Shown piece after piece: positions 9,044-17,904 of a stretch of 64,000 bases of DNA. The translations under genes and the position numbers were made by a program. The stretch's first letter is position 1, and every line of letters starts with the position of its first letter. The notes beneath the pieces were generated by a model, which saw only the letters and a list, made by a program, of their open reading frames with translations, made no database searches and was not told where the DNA came from. This DNA comes from Fibrobacter sp. UWR3 (GTDB taxonomy: Bacteria > Fibrobacterota > Fibrobacteria > Fibrobacterales > Fibrobacteraceae): the NCBI RefSeq assembly GCF_900143055.1, contig NZ_FRCW01000006.1, positions 62,001 through 126,000 of the forward strand, read 5' to 3'.

Positions 9044-11578
9044 ATGGACGAAGAACAGAAAACTTTAGGACTTTCGAACGTAAACCACCTGGAAAAGCTG
9101 TACAACGGCTGGTTCCTGGACTACGCGAGCTATACGATTCTCGACCGCGCCGTGCCCTACTTCGAGGACGGTTTAAAACCGGTGCAGCGCCGCATTCTGC
9201 ATACCATGTACGAGATGAACGACGGCAGCTTCCACAAGGTGGCGGGCATCGTGGGCGACACCATGCACTACCACCCCCACGGCGACGCCTCCATCTACAC
9301 GGCCCTCGTGAACATGGGCCAGAAGAACCTGCTTATCGAGCCGCAGGGTAACTGGGGTAACCCGCTTACGGGCGACGAGGCGGCCGCCCCGCGTTACATC
9401 GAAGGCAAACTCAGCGACTTCGCGCTCGACGTGATGTTCAACCCCGAGACTACGGAATGGATTCCGAACTACGACGGGCGTTCCAAGGAACCGGTGACGC
9501 TCCCCGCGAAGTTCCCGATTCTCCTGGCCCAGGGCGTGGACGGCATCGCGGTGGGCCTTTCCACCACCATCCTCCCCCACAATTTCAAGGAACTGTGCCA
9601 GGCGAGCATCGACTACCTGCGCGGCCGCAAGTTCACGCTTTACCCGGACTTCTACACGGGCGGCATCATCGACGTGAGCGAATACAACGACGGCCAGCGC
9701 GGCGGACGCCTCAAGGTCCGTGCGAAAATCGAGAAACTCGACAACAAGACGCTCGTCATCCGCGAAATTCCCTTCGGCACCACCACCGACAGCCTTATCG
9801 ACTCCATCGTGGCGGCCAACGACAAAGGCAAAATCAAGATTAAGCAGATTGTGGACCACACCACCGAAAACGTGGAAATCCAGATCCACCTACAGGCAGG
9901 TTCCGACCCGCAAGTCGTCATCGACGCGCTCTATGCGTTTACCGACTGCCAGACGACCTTGGCCGCCAACAGCTGCGTGATTATCGACAAGAAGCCGAAA
10001 TTCAGCAGCACCACCGAACTTTTGAAGCTCAGCACCGACCACACGGTGCACCTGCTGGACTGGGAACTCGACAACGAGCTCAAGCACCTGCAGGACCAGT
10101 GGCACATGACGAGCCTCGAGAAAATCTTCATCGAGAAGGAAGTCTACGAGGTCATCAAGAAGGCAAAGACCCACGACGAGATGGTCCAGCTGATTGACGA
10201 AGGCTTGAAGCCCTATGTGCGCAAGCTCCGCCGCGAAGTGACCCGCGAAGAAATCCTCAAGCTGGCCGAAATTCCGGTCCGCCGCATCAGCCGCTTTGAC
10301 CGCAAGAAAGCCGACGAATTCCTCGAAGAACTCGACAAGAAGATCGAGGAAGTGAACTACAACAAGGAACACCTCACCGACTACGCCGTGAACTACTTCA
10401 AGAACATTCTGAAGAAGTACGGTGAAGGTCGCGACCGCAAGACGGAAATCGGCGAATTTGGCCAGGTGAGCGCCGTGCACGTGGCTCTCGCGAACCAGAA
10501 GCTCTACGTGAACCGCAAGGAAGGCTTCCTCGGCACGGGCATGAAGAAGGAAGAATACCTCTTCGACGTCTCCGAGTACGACGACCTCATCGTGTTCAAG
10601 GCCGACGGCAGCTTCAAGGTCGTGAAGGTCTCCGACAAGGACTTCGTGGGCAAGAACATCGTGCTCGTCGAGAAGTTCAACAAGGACGACGAACGCCACA
10701 TCTACAACGTCATCCATCAGGACGGCAAGGAAGGCACGGCCTACATCAAGCGCTTCAACGTGGGTGGCGTGACCCGCGACAAGGACTACTTCATGGGCAA
10801 GAACAAGCCCGGTAGCCGCCTGCTTTACCTCTCCAGCAACATGAATGGCGAGGCCGAAGTCGTGGAAGTGACGCTCAAGCCGCGTCCGCGCACCAAGCTC
10901 AACTTCGAGGTGGATTTCAGCACCATCGAGGTGAAGGGCCGTGGCGCGATGGGCAACATCGTCACCAAGTACCCGGTCAAGAGCGTAAAGCGCATCCGCA
11001 AGGGCGTAAGCACCCTCGGCGCGCGCGTACTCTACTTCGATGCCCCCAGCGGCCTCATCAGCACGCAGAAGAAGGGCGACCGCATCGGCGAATTCGGCGA
11101 GAAGGACAAGATCCTTATCGTGAAGGAGAACGGTACAGCCCGCGTGCACGACATGGCCGACCCGATTCTCGTGGGAACCGGCGTGAAATACGTCCACAAG
11201 TTCGACCCCGCGCAGGTATTTACCGTGCTCTACTTCGAGGGCGGGAACTTCAACTACATGGTGAAGCGCTTCAACCTGGAAGGCTGCCCCATGACGACGG
11301 AATTCAGCCTCATCAGCGACCACAAGGATTCGCAGATGATTGAATTCTTCGCGACAGACGACGCACGCCAGCTCATGGAATACCAGGTGGGCCGCGAAGT
11401 CCAGAAGGAAGAACTCGACCTGACGGAAGTCGCCGACATCAAGAGCTACAAGGCGCTCGGCAGCAAATTCACCGCGAAGAAGGTCAAGCGCACGAGCCGC
11501 ATCACTCCGCCGGATACTTTCGACGACGGCACGAGCGACGACGCTGGCGCCGAGCCCGAAGACCCGACGCTGTTCTAA
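9044..11578 (+). CDS. parC: DNA topoisomerase IV subunit A (ParC type)
   Basis: This is the DNA-cleaving subunit of topoisomerase IV. The breakage-reunion region carries LKPVQRRILHTMYEM, HYHPHGDASIYTAL and AAPRYIE with the catalytic Tyr at residue 118. The 844 residues include a C-terminal beta-pinwheel region (roughly 480-800), as in the ParC form of Bacteroidetes-type bacteria, and an acidic tail. It follows parE across a heptad repeat array and lacks a Shine-Dalgarno sequence, so translation may depend on coupling or on an unstructured AT-rich start region. A strong hairpin follows the stop. Confidence 0.9.
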   Translation: MDEEQKTLGLSNVNHLEKLYNGWFLDYASYTILDRAVPYFEDGLKPVQRRILHTMYEMNDGSFHKVAGIVGDTMHYHPHGDASIYTALVNMGQKNLLIEPQGNWGNPLTGDEAAAPRYIEGKLSDFALDVMFNPETTEWIPNYDGRSKEPVTLPAKFPILLAQGVDGIAVGLSTTILPHNFKELCQASIDYLRGRKFTLYPDFYTGGIIDVSEYNDGQRGGRLKVRAKIEKLDNKTLVIREIPFGTTTDSLIDSIVAANDKGKIKIKQIVDHTTENVEIQIHLQAGSDPQVVIDALYAFTDCQTTLAANSCVIIDKKPKFSSTTELLKLSTDHTVHLLDWELDNELKHLQDQWHMTSLEKIFIEKEVYEVIKKAKTHDEMVQLIDEGLKPYVRKLRREVTREEILKLAEIPVRRISRFDRKKADEFLEELDKKIEEVNYNKEHLTDYAVNYFKNILKKYGEGRDRKTEIGEFGQVSAVHVALANQKLYVNRKEGFLGTGMKKEEYLFDVSEYDDLIVFKADGSFKVVKVSDKDFVGKNIVLVEKFNKDDERHIYNVIHQDGKEGTAYIKRFNVGGVTRDKDYFMGKNKPGSRLLYLSSNMNGEAEVVEVTLKPRPRTKLNFEVDFSTIEVKGRGAMGNIVTKYPVKSVKRIRKGVSTLGARVLYFDAPSGLISTQKKGDRIGEFGEKDKILIVKENGTARVHDMADPILVGTGVKYVHKFDPAQVFTVLYFEGGNFNYMVKRFNLEGCPMTTEFSLISDHKDSQMIEFFATDDARQLMEYQVGREVQKEELDLTEVADIKSYKALGSKFTAKKVKRTSRITPPDTFDDGTSDDAGAEPEDPTLF

Positions 11579-11584
11579 CAAAAA

Positions 11585-11606
11585 TCGCGCGGGTTAAACC
11601 GCGCGA
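11585..11606. terminator. Hairpin terminator after parC
   Basis: A perfect 8-bp stem (TCGCGCGG, loop GTTAAA, CCGCGCGA) lies 7 nt past the parC stop. A second, imperfect GC-rich hairpin at about 11624-11654 faces the convergent gene ending at 11702. Confidence 0.7.
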
Positions 11607-11701
11607 AACTCACTTTTAAAAGAAATCCCCGCAGGCATAACCCGCGGGAATTTTCAATTTCTAGTCAATGATTGCGCCAGCCACAGGCCTCACAACAGCT
11701 A

Positions 11702-12127
11702 TTACAGGCCGTAACGAGCGAAGGCATCTTCCTCGCCCACAATCTTGAAATCGACTATGTACTGCTTCTTCGAAACGGGATTGTTGTATTCAAAGACCTC
11801 GATAACCCAGGCGTTCTTTTCGCACTGGATGAGGAAGCCGGTGCGTTCGAGCGTTCCGACAGTCTTCGTGCCAAGAATCTCGAAACCCACGGGTTTGCCG
11901 TACTGCGCCGCGATATTCTGGAATATCGTGGCATATTGCATCTTGAGGTTCGAAACGTTCACGTTGCCCTTGAGGAAGGGGCTATCGTCGAGCACGGCAT
12001 CGAAGGCCTTGTCGTACTTATCTGCTTTCAGGTGATCGACCATCGCCTTGACGCATTCACTGGAATGCGGGCCCGCAAATGCAAAAGAGCAAAGCAACAG
12101 GGAAAAAATTACAGCCTTGATTTTCAT
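11702..12127 (-). CDS. Small secreted protein, paralogue of the next gene
   Basis: The 141-residue product begins MKIKAVIFSLLLCSFAFAG, a clear signal peptide, so the rest should be exported. The mature part (about 120 residues) has a helical N-half and a beta-rich C-half containing QCEKNAWVIEVFEY, closely matched by NCEKSAWLIVIKEY in the upstream gene; the two are tandem paralogues. The frame is open from 12151, but AAAGGAG lies 5 nt before the ATG at 12127. The overall shape resembles small DUF4878/NTF2-like lipoprotein relatives, but I cannot name a family. Confidence 0.7.
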   Translation of the reverse strand: MKIKAVIFSLLLCSFAFAGPHSSECVKAMVDHLKADKYDKAFDAVLDDSPFLKGNVNVSNLKMQYATIFQNIAAQYGKPVGFEILGTKTVGTLERTGFLIQCEKNAWVIEVFEYNNPVSKKQYIVDFKIVGEEDAFARYGL

Positions 12128-12137
12128 TGTTTCTCCT

Positions 12138-12566
12138 TTATTTTTTATCATAATACTTGAATACGTCTTCCTCGGTCAACACGCGCAACTCACTGAACTC
12201 GCTTTTCCCGTTTGGCGATACGTATTCCTTTATCACAATCAGCCACGCAGATTTTTCACAGTTGATCTGGTAAACAGTCTCGTCATAGGCCTTGGACAGG
12301 CGGCGCGTACGCAGTTTCGTATGGTTCAGCACCTTGCCGTGCTGCTTGACAAATTTCTCGAAATACCCGGCGTACTGCGTAACTCCCACTACCTTTTGTT
12401 CGTCAGCCATGTTCAAGCCATAGTCCAACAGAGCCGTTGCGGCTTCCTTGTACTTGGACTTCTTAAGGAATTTTTCGACCTTATCCATCTGCTTGTCGGC
12501 AACCTCACCGGCATGGCACACGAAAGCCATCAACAAGACATATAACAACGAACGCAGAAATTTCAT
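12138..12566 (-). CDS. Small secreted protein, tandem paralogue
   Basis: This 142-residue protein starts with a signal peptide (MKFLRSLLYVLLMAFVCHAG). It aligns with the downstream protein over the C-terminal half, including CEK.AW and the closing EEDxFxxY. The gene pair is separated by 10 nt and is probably cotranscribed. No Shine-Dalgarno sequence is present; instead TATATT ends 7 nt before the ATG, suggesting a leaderless transcript. Function unknown. Confidence 0.7.
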   Translation of the reverse strand: MKFLRSLLYVLLMAFVCHAGEVADKQMDKVEKFLKKSKYKEAATALLDYGLNMADEQKVVGVTQYAGYFEKFVKQHGKVLNHTKLRTRRLSKAYDETVYQINCEKSAWLIVIKEYVSPNGKSEFSELRVLTEEDVFKYYDKK

Positions 12567-12573
12567 ATAACTG

Positions 12574-12579
12574 AATATA
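12574..12579 (-). promoter_or_regulatory. -10 box 7 nt before start codon
   Basis: TATATT on the minus strand is followed by CAGTTAT and then ATG (12566). Transcription would begin at or next to the start codon. Confidence 0.5.
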
Positions 12580-12785
12580 GTATTTTTTTAGCATAGTGGA
12601 ACACTTCGCAAAGAGAACACTGGAACGAAGTGTGAGTGTGAGCCAAAAGCGACTCGTATCAACGAGTCGTGATGGCGAAAGCGAGTGAGAAAACGGAGGT
12701 TCTTCATCTGAGATGACGAACGAGCGGTCGCATTAGAGCGTGCGGAGTGCACCTCAGAGCAAACATTCTCTATGAATATGCAGGA
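12580..12785. other. Non-coding intergenic stretch with a perfect hairpin
   Basis: I see no gene here. The region holds a perfect 8-bp hairpin (12650-12657 with 12662-12669, loop ATCA) and GTGTGAGTGTGAG-type low-complexity sequence. It lies between the nadK stop and the promoter of the divergently placed small-protein pair. Confidence 0.5.
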
Positions 12786-13667
12786 TTATGCGAGGCGGGG
12801 CTTTCCCGTCCAACCTAACTTTTCGCGGAGTGCACCCACAAAACCGGTATGGCGCATGCGGATAAACGTCGTCACGGCCTTGCACTCGCTCAGCACGACC
12901 TTCTCGCCCACCTTCATCTCGTAGGCGGTACGGCCATCGAACACGAGGTCAAGCGGGCGCTCCACCGCAGAGACAATTTCAAGCTTCTTGTCGGTAAGCG
13001 AAAGCACGAGCGGGCGCACGGAGAGACTGCTAGGAGCGACGGGCGTGAGCACGACGGCAGGAGTGCTCGGGTGGATGATAGGGCCACCCGCCGCGAGGTT
13101 ATAGGCGGTAGAACCCGTCGGTGTAGAAACCAGCAGGGAATCAGCCCAGTATTCGGTAAGGCACGTGCCGTTGTAGGCCACGTTCACGTTCACCATGCGG
13201 TCAGGCATGTGCGCGCGGACATGGACCTCGTTCAAGACCGTCTGTTTTGCGACCACCTTGCGACCGCGATAAACGACTGCGTCAATCATCATGCGTTCGC
13301 GGGTAGAAAAGTCACCCGCGAGCAAGTCATCGAGCGTTTTTGCAAGGCCTTCCACGCGACTTTCGGCAAGGAACCCCACGCGGCCCGCATTCACTCCGAG
13401 TATGGGAATGTTGTGTCCGAGCGCGATATGCGCGGCAGAAAGCACCGTACCGTCCCCGCCGATAGCGAGAAGCAGGTCCATGCGCGAAAGCCCGGATTCC
13501 TTGATCACGTGAATCGGCTTCTTGGCAAGCCCCTTCAGGGAATCAAGCGCAAAGAATTCCACCTTCGGGTGCGTCGCGGCCCAATCCGCAATCTGGTCGA
13601 GAGCGTTCGCGAGGTCGGCACTCTTGTCCTTGAAACCGACGATTCCAATTTTCGAAAACTTCTTCAT
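12786..13667 (-). CDS. nadK: NAD kinase
   Basis: This enzyme phosphorylates NAD to NADP. The 293-residue protein has the diagnostic GGDGT motif (about residue 69) in AIGGDGTVLSAA, followed by PILGVNAGRVGFLAE, the NE in VLNEVHV, and TPTGSTAYNLAAGGPIIHP near the C-terminal half. The frame is open for 16 more codons upstream, overlapping the preceding gene, but GGGGTG sits just before the ATG at 13667, so I use that start. It is the last gene of a minus-strand run with aromatic amino acid genes, 10 nt after the EPSP-synthase-like gene. Confidence 0.92.
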   Translation of the reverse strand: MKKFSKIGIVGFKDKSADLANALDQIADWAATHPKVEFFALDSLKGLAKKPIHVIKESGLSRMDLLLAIGGDGTVLSAAHIALGHNIPILGVNAGRVGFLAESRVEGLAKTLDDLLAGDFSTRERMMIDAVVYRGRKVVAKQTVLNEVHVRAHMPDRMVNVNVAYNGTCLTEYWADSLLVSTPTGSTAYNLAAGGPIIHPSTPAVVLTPVAPSSLSVRPLVLSLTDKKLEIVSAVERPLDLVFDGRTAYEMKVGEKVVLSECKAVTTFIRMRHTGFVGALREKLGWTGKPRLA

Positions 13668-13677
13668 AGTCACCCCC

Positions 13678-15051
13678 CTATTCCTTGCCCTCATTCGCGG
13701 GAGCCTCAGCGACAAGCACCTGCTTCAGCTTTTCGACAACGCCCGGGAAAATCGCCTCGACTGCATCTGCATTCGCCACCGGTTCATCGTTCTCGAGGGC
13801 AAAAGAAAGCACACTAAGCGCAAGCCCCGCCTCGGGTGAATTTCCGCCGTCAAAGTCGCTCCCGTTCACGATGGTTTCCATCCCGCGAATAACGAGCCCG
13901 TCATCGTACACGCCGACTTCCACGCCGGTCTTCCGCAGGTTTTCTGCCAAGAAGTCGTTTGACACGCGCATCTCGGAGCGAATTTCCTTCGGGATACGGA
14001 GGATGGTTTCGCCCTCGGCAAAGCACGCCGCCACCGCGAGGAACGCATATTCCGAAAGCGACGTCGCTACGGTGTCTTCGCCAAAGCGCCTGCCCTGCAG
14101 CCGCTTGCCCGCTTCCATCGGGTAAATTTCCACATCGCCATACACGTCGCCGAACTTTTCCCTGCGGGTTACGGTCTCGATGTTTGCGCCCATGCGCTTG
14201 AGGCAAGTGAGCGCCCCCGCACGGGTGCTGTTCAGGTCCACGTTCAAAAGCTTTACCACATTGCCCTTGGGCACCTTGCCGATGGTCGTCAGCAAGGCAA
14301 ATGCCGTCGCCTCGGTCGTATCGCCCGGCACGTAGTAATCGCGCCCGGTAATCACGCGGGTTTCCGCAAGTTCCGTCATCTGGGTGCGTTCAATTTTCTT
14401 GCCCTGCGCCATCATCAGGCGGCGTTCGAACTCGCTCAGTTGCTCCATGCCGCGACCCTCGTAACGGAGGGGCACGCCAAAGTACATGAGCATCTTTGTC
14501 CACTGGTCATGAACCAGCGAACGTTCCTCGAAGCTCACGTACTCGCCACGCACCAGCGTGCGGAGCAGCACCCTGTTGCGCATAATAAACGGCACGTTCC
14601 CGAGCGAATCCTTCTTGAGCGCGGGTTCTTCGGGCGCAAAGCGGAACACGAACTTCGCGGGAGCATCAGTTTCGACATTGACCTTGAAATACTTGAGGAG
14701 CATCGCCTTCACGGCGACAATCTTCTCGATGCCGTCCCTGTCGGGTTCGGCTGCAAGCGTATAGACCTGCTCGGAATCCTTGCTCGCGAGCGTCCACAAA
14801 AGTACGTTCTCCTGCTCCGGAAAATCATACGGAAGCATCGACGGGAGCGCATACTGGAAGCCCCTGCCGTCAAGCACCAGCTGGTGCCCGTGCAGTTCAT
14901 AGCGGAGCCCGAATTCGGCGAGGGCCTGCGCAAAACGTTCTGAACCGCTGGCCCAGGCAAAATCGTCGAGTACGGTGCGCCCGTTTACCAACAGGCCCAT
15001 CAAAAGCGTAAGGTCCATCCGTTCCCTGTCGGGATTCAACGCAAATTCCAT
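13678..15051 (-). CDS. EPSP-synthase-like protein without canonical active-site motifs
   Basis: At 457 residues the protein has the size and C-half pattern of 5-enolpyruvylshikimate-3-phosphate synthase: VPGDTTEATAFALL aligns with the VEGDxSSAxxFL region, LNSTRAGALTCLKRMGA with the next helix, and LRKTGVEVG with the late LRKxGAEV. The catalytic motifs are gone. LPGSKSxxNR at the N-terminus is replaced by NPDRERMDLTLL; no GNAGTxxR is seen; KExDR and NDHRMAM are replaced by EMRVSND and NSPEAGL. It is therefore probably not a working EPSP synthase, though its place after tyrA and before nadK keeps it in aromatic metabolism by context. Its ATG overlaps the tyrA stop by one base (TAATG). Confidence 0.65.
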   Translation of the reverse strand: MEFALNPDRERMDLTLLMGLLVNGRTVLDDFAWASGSERFAQALAEFGLRYELHGHQLVLDGRGFQYALPSMLPYDFPEQENVLLWTLASKDSEQVYTLAAEPDRDGIEKIVAVKAMLLKYFKVNVETDAPAKFVFRFAPEEPALKKDSLGNVPFIMRNRVLLRTLVRGEYVSFEERSLVHDQWTKMLMYFGVPLRYEGRGMEQLSEFERRLMMAQGKKIERTQMTELAETRVITGRDYYVPGDTTEATAFALLTTIGKVPKGNVVKLLNVDLNSTRAGALTCLKRMGANIETVTRREKFGDVYGDVEIYPMEAGKRLQGRRFGEDTVATSLSEYAFLAVAACFAEGETILRIPKEIRSEMRVSNDFLAENLRKTGVEVGVYDDGLVIRGMETIVNGSDFDGGNSPEAGLALSVLSFALENDEPVANADAVEAIFPGVVEKLKQVLVAEAPANEGKE

Positions 15052-16319
15052 TATCGTTCCTTAACTTCGTAACCCAGGTAACGGAGCAGCTTGACCGCGC
15101 GGGCGGCCTCGTCCTCGGTCTTGAAGGCAATCAGCAATGTGCCCGCTACGTTCTCGCGGACCTTCATGAGTTCAATGTCGCGGATGTTTAGTCCCTCTTC
15201 GGCGAGCGGATGCAACACGCTCAAAAGCGCGCCCGGTTTGTCCTTGAGCGGCACCGTAATCTCGAAAAATGCGGAAGCGGCGTTCCGGCCAGGAGCGAAC
15301 AGGCTCGCACGTCCCTCGTTGCCCGCCTTGAAAATTTCTTCCAGCGAATCGGAACGGTCGGCGCATTTCCCACCGGCTACCGAACCGCGGGTCGCATCGA
15401 ACGAACCACCCGCAGGCCTGCCGTCCTTTACCACGTCGAGTTTCTGCATCGCCTCGATTGTCGCATTCACGCCATCGCGAACCTCGGTCAAGGCTCGCAC
15501 CGTCTCGTCGCGATTGGTGACCGCGATATCGTGCCACATCGCCCACCCGCTTGCCGCAATGCGCGTCATGTCGCGGAAGGCGCGACCCGCATAGTGCTGG
15601 TAGTTGTGTTCGAGCAGGCGGTCCGGAATGCTTGCCGCCAGAGTAGAACTGAGCATCTGGGGCATGTGCGAAACCCACGCCATGGTGCGGTCGTGGTGCT
15701 CCGGCGGGAACACTACGGCAGAGGCCCCGAGGAACTTCACCAGGTCCAGGAGCGGCGCGTACACATTCTCGGCAGTACCCTCGGGCGGACACACAAACCA
15801 GTAGGCGTTCTCGAAAATCGCGGGGTCGTTGAATTCGCAGGTGCGCTTCTCGGAACCCGCCATCGGGTGGCTACCCACGAACCTGAACGGGGCCGGCAGT
15901 TTGGAACCCGCCCTGCAGATTTCGACCTTCGTGCTCCCGATATCGCTCACGAGGCACGCGGCGCCGTTTAATTTTGCGTCGATTGAATTCGCGCCGTTTG
16001 AACCCGCGACGCAATCCTTACCCGCAACGCCGTTAGACAGCGCGGCCTCCTTGACCCACTTCACGTGCGAAAGCGCGTCAATCGTCTTCAAAATATGCAG
16101 AATCGGGCCACACAGCAAAATGAGGTCGCAGTCGCGGGACCATTCTTCCACCTGCGCGTATTCAAAAAACTCGTCCGCTAGTTCCAACTCGCGGGCGCGT
16201 GCAAGCGTCGCGGGCGAGCTCACCGCGCGTATGACCGTCGGGCGCTTCGCCTGCTTGAGTGCAGAAGCGATAGAACCTGCCAGAAGTCCAAAACCCACCA
16301 AGGCTATCCGCTTCATCAT
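15051..16319 (-). CDS. tyrA: Prephenate dehydrogenase with C-terminal ACT domain
   Basis: This enzyme oxidatively decarboxylates prephenate to 4-hydroxyphenylpyruvate for tyrosine synthesis. The Rossmann motif is at the start (VGFGLLAGS, residues 8-16); SDIGSTK (about 125-131), GSHPMAGSE and HDRTMAWVSHMPQ follow in family order. Residues about 345-422 form an ACT domain (ITVPLKDKPGALLSVLHPLA), the usual site of tyrosine feedback. Two low-complexity insertions are odd: about residues 94-120 before SDIGSTK and about 300-340 before the ACT domain. Its start overlaps the chorismate mutase stop (ATGA), so the two steps are translationally coupled. Confidence 0.88.
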   Translation of the reverse strand: MMKRIALVGFGLLAGSIASALKQAKRPTVIRAVSSPATLARARELELADEFFEYAQVEEWSRDCDLILLCGPILHILKTIDALSHVKWVKEAALSNGVAGKDCVAGSNGANSIDAKLNGAACLVSDIGSTKVEICRAGSKLPAPFRFVGSHPMAGSEKRTCEFNDPAIFENAYWFVCPPEGTAENVYAPLLDLVKFLGASAVVFPPEHHDRTMAWVSHMPQMLSSTLAASIPDRLLEHNYQHYAGRAFRDMTRIAASGWAMWHDIAVTNRDETVRALTEVRDGVNATIEAMQKLDVVKDGRPAGGSFDATRGSVAGGKCADRSDSLEEIFKAGNEGRASLFAPGRNAASAFFEITVPLKDKPGALLSVLHPLAEEGLNIRDIELMKVRENVAGTLLIAFKTEDEAARAVKLLRYLGYEVKER

Positions 16320-16591
16320 TCCTCCACCTTGCGGGTCTCTTCCATAATCGTGCGGAAAATATTCACGATAGATTCCGGCGGGAGCGGTCCACCCCCCTTT
16401 ACCGCCTTCTCGGCGACAGCGGCTAGCACCGCCTCTTCGCGGGCAGCGTCGAATACCGGCAGGCCCTTCTCTTTCTTGAGCTTACCAATCTCGGTCGCGA
16501 ATTCCGCCCGCCTGTTCAAAAGCGAGATAATCGTATCGGTGAGTTCATCGATGCGCTTGCGCCAATCGTCTATTTCCATGTGGGAATCCAT
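16316..16591 (-). CDS. Chorismate mutase (AroQ class)
   Basis: The 91-residue, all-helical protein converts chorismate to prephenate. It shows the AroQ pattern: WRKRIDELTDTIISLLNRRAEFATEIGKLK in the first helix (catalytic Arg, then Lys), then PVFDAAREEAVL and a C-terminal helix IVNIFRTIMEETRK. It is the first gene of the run to tyrA, the EPSP-synthase-like gene and nadK. There is no Shine-Dalgarno sequence at 16591; TATCTT ends 7 nt before the ATG (16599-16604), the same leaderless arrangement as elsewhere in this window. An internal ATG (16579) is a possible alternative. Confidence 0.88.
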   Translation of the reverse strand: MDSHMEIDDWRKRIDELTDTIISLLNRRAEFATEIGKLKKEKGLPVFDAAREEAVLAAVAEKAVKGGGPLPPESIVNIFRTIMEETRKVEE

Positions 16592-16806
16592 GTGCCGAAA
16601 GATAGAAAATTGAGGGTAATTTTTAGAAAATGAGGGTATTTTTATGCCTGCGCACGCCCTGCCCCAAAATTCAGCTCAAACCCCTACCCCAAACACGCCC
16701 CGAACCTAGCACACTTGATACACCTCATTCATTTACAACCTTCACACCATTGCGCACCCCACAAATCGAATCTATTTTATTTCTTGTGTATGGGCAGGAG
16801 ATGATT

Positions 16807-17829
16807 ATGAGCATTCTAAAAACACTCACCACTGGAACATTGGCGGTACTAGCCATGGCATCTACCCTCAGCGCAAAAGACTTCAGCGGCGCAGAACTCT
16901 ACACCAATGAAGAATACACCTACGGGAAATTCGAAGCCCGCATGAAAATGGCCGCCGCATCGGGAACCGTGAGTTCCATGTTCCTCTACCAGAACGGTTC
17001 CGAGCAAGCTTCTGCCCAGCGTTGGGTCGAAGTTGACATCGAAGTTCTCGGCAAGAACCCGAACAGTTTCCAGTCCAACATCATTACCGGCAAGGCCGGC
17101 GCACAGGTCACCAGTGAAAAGCACCATAATGTGAGCCCGGCTGCAGACCAGGCTTTCCACACCTACGGCCTCGAATGGACGCCCGATTACGTGCGTTGGA
17201 CTCTCGACGGGCAAGAAGTCCGCAGGACCAACAAGGGCGACAATAAAAACCAGGTGGCGAACCTGATTGGAACCCAGGGCCTCCGCTTCAACCTGTGGTC
17301 TTCCGAAAGCGCCGATTGGGTCGGTCAGTTCGACGAATCCAAGCTCCCGATTTTCCAGTTCATCAACTGGGTCAAGGTCTACAAGTACACTCCGGGCCAG
17401 GGCGAAGGCGGCAGCGACTTCACGCTCGACTGGACAGACAATTTCGACTCGTTTGACGGTTCCCGCTGGGGCAAGGGCGACTGGACCTTCGACGGCAACC
17501 GCGTCGACCTCACCGACAAGAACATCTACTCCAGGGACGGCATGCTGATTCTTGCCCTCACCCGCAAGGGCCAGGAGTCCTTCAACGGTCAGGTCCCGAA
17601 AGACGACGAGCCCGCTCCGGTTTCTTCGAGCAGCGTGACCCCGCCGCCGGAATCCTCCAGCAGCAGCGAGCCGTTTATCCCGCCGATGTCCTCCTCCAGC
17701 GAGCCCATTACGGCCATCCAGCAGGTTCGCACCCCGCAGATGCAGCCGAAGGAAGTCCGCGGCATCGTGAACGCGAAGGGCGCCCACGTGAAGGAAATCA
17801 ACCGCTACCGCGTGAACTTCAAGTACTAG
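16807..17829 (+). CDS. GH16 endo-1,3-1,4-beta-glucanase (lichenase), circularly permuted
   Basis: This secreted enzyme cuts mixed-linkage beta-glucan (lichenan, cereal glucan). Its 340 residues match the F. succinogenes enzyme almost throughout: signal peptide to about residue 23, then KDFSGAELYT, the catalytic WVEVDIEV with Glu75, Asp77 and Glu79, and GLRFNLWSSES. The order is the circular permutation peculiar to that enzyme, with the catalytic strand in the first quarter and FTLDWTDNFDxFDGSRW at the C-terminal side. A Ser/Pro-rich linker (about 270-300) and the conserved NAKGAxVxxxxRYRVNF tail follow. GGAG at 16797-16800 favours the ATG at 16807 over 16801. A longer frame from 16630 is not supported. 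Confidence 0.95.
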   Translation: MSILKTLTTGTLAVLAMASTLSAKDFSGAELYTNEEYTYGKFEARMKMAAASGTVSSMFLYQNGSEQASAQRWVEVDIEVLGKNPNSFQSNIITGKAGAQVTSEKHHNVSPAADQAFHTYGLEWTPDYVRWTLDGQEVRRTNKGDNKNQVANLIGTQGLRFNLWSSESADWVGQFDESKLPIFQFINWVKVYKYTPGQGEGGSDFTLDWTDNFDSFDGSRWGKGDWTFDGNRVDLTDKNIYSRDGMLILALTRKGQESFNGQVPKDDEPAPVSSSSVTPPPESSSSSEPFIPPMSSSSEPITAIQQVRTPQMQPKEVRGIVNAKGAHVKEINRYRVNFKY

Positions 17830-17859
17830 AAATTCTCCTAATCACTCCAAACAACAAAG

Positions 17860-17896
17860 GTCCGTGCAGCTTCGCGCCGCGCGGACTTTTGTTATT
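17860..17896 (+). terminator. Terminator after the glucanase gene
   Basis: An imperfect stem GTCCGTGCAGC / GCCGCGCGGAC (17860-17885, loop TTCG-type) is followed by a T-rich run. The T-run overlaps the -10 box of the next gene. Confidence 0.65.
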
Positions 17897-17898
17897 TT
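17893..17898 (+). promoter_or_regulatory. -10 box 6 nt before start codon
   Basis: TATTTT then ATGGGC then ATG (17905). It shares the TAnnnT-N6-7-ATG arrangement, with GGGC before the start codon, seen at 30010 and 47315. Confidence 0.45.
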
Positions 17899-17904
17899 AT
17901 GGGC

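Noticed and set aside
13667-13715. Longer NAD kinase start overlapping the EPSP-synthase-like gene
   Set aside because: The extra 16 residues are outside the family and a good ribosome binding site precedes the internal ATG at 13667.
16630-16806. Longer start for the GH16 glucanase
   Set aside because: It would put about 59 Pro/Thr-rich residues before a perfect signal peptide; GGAG sits just before 16807.
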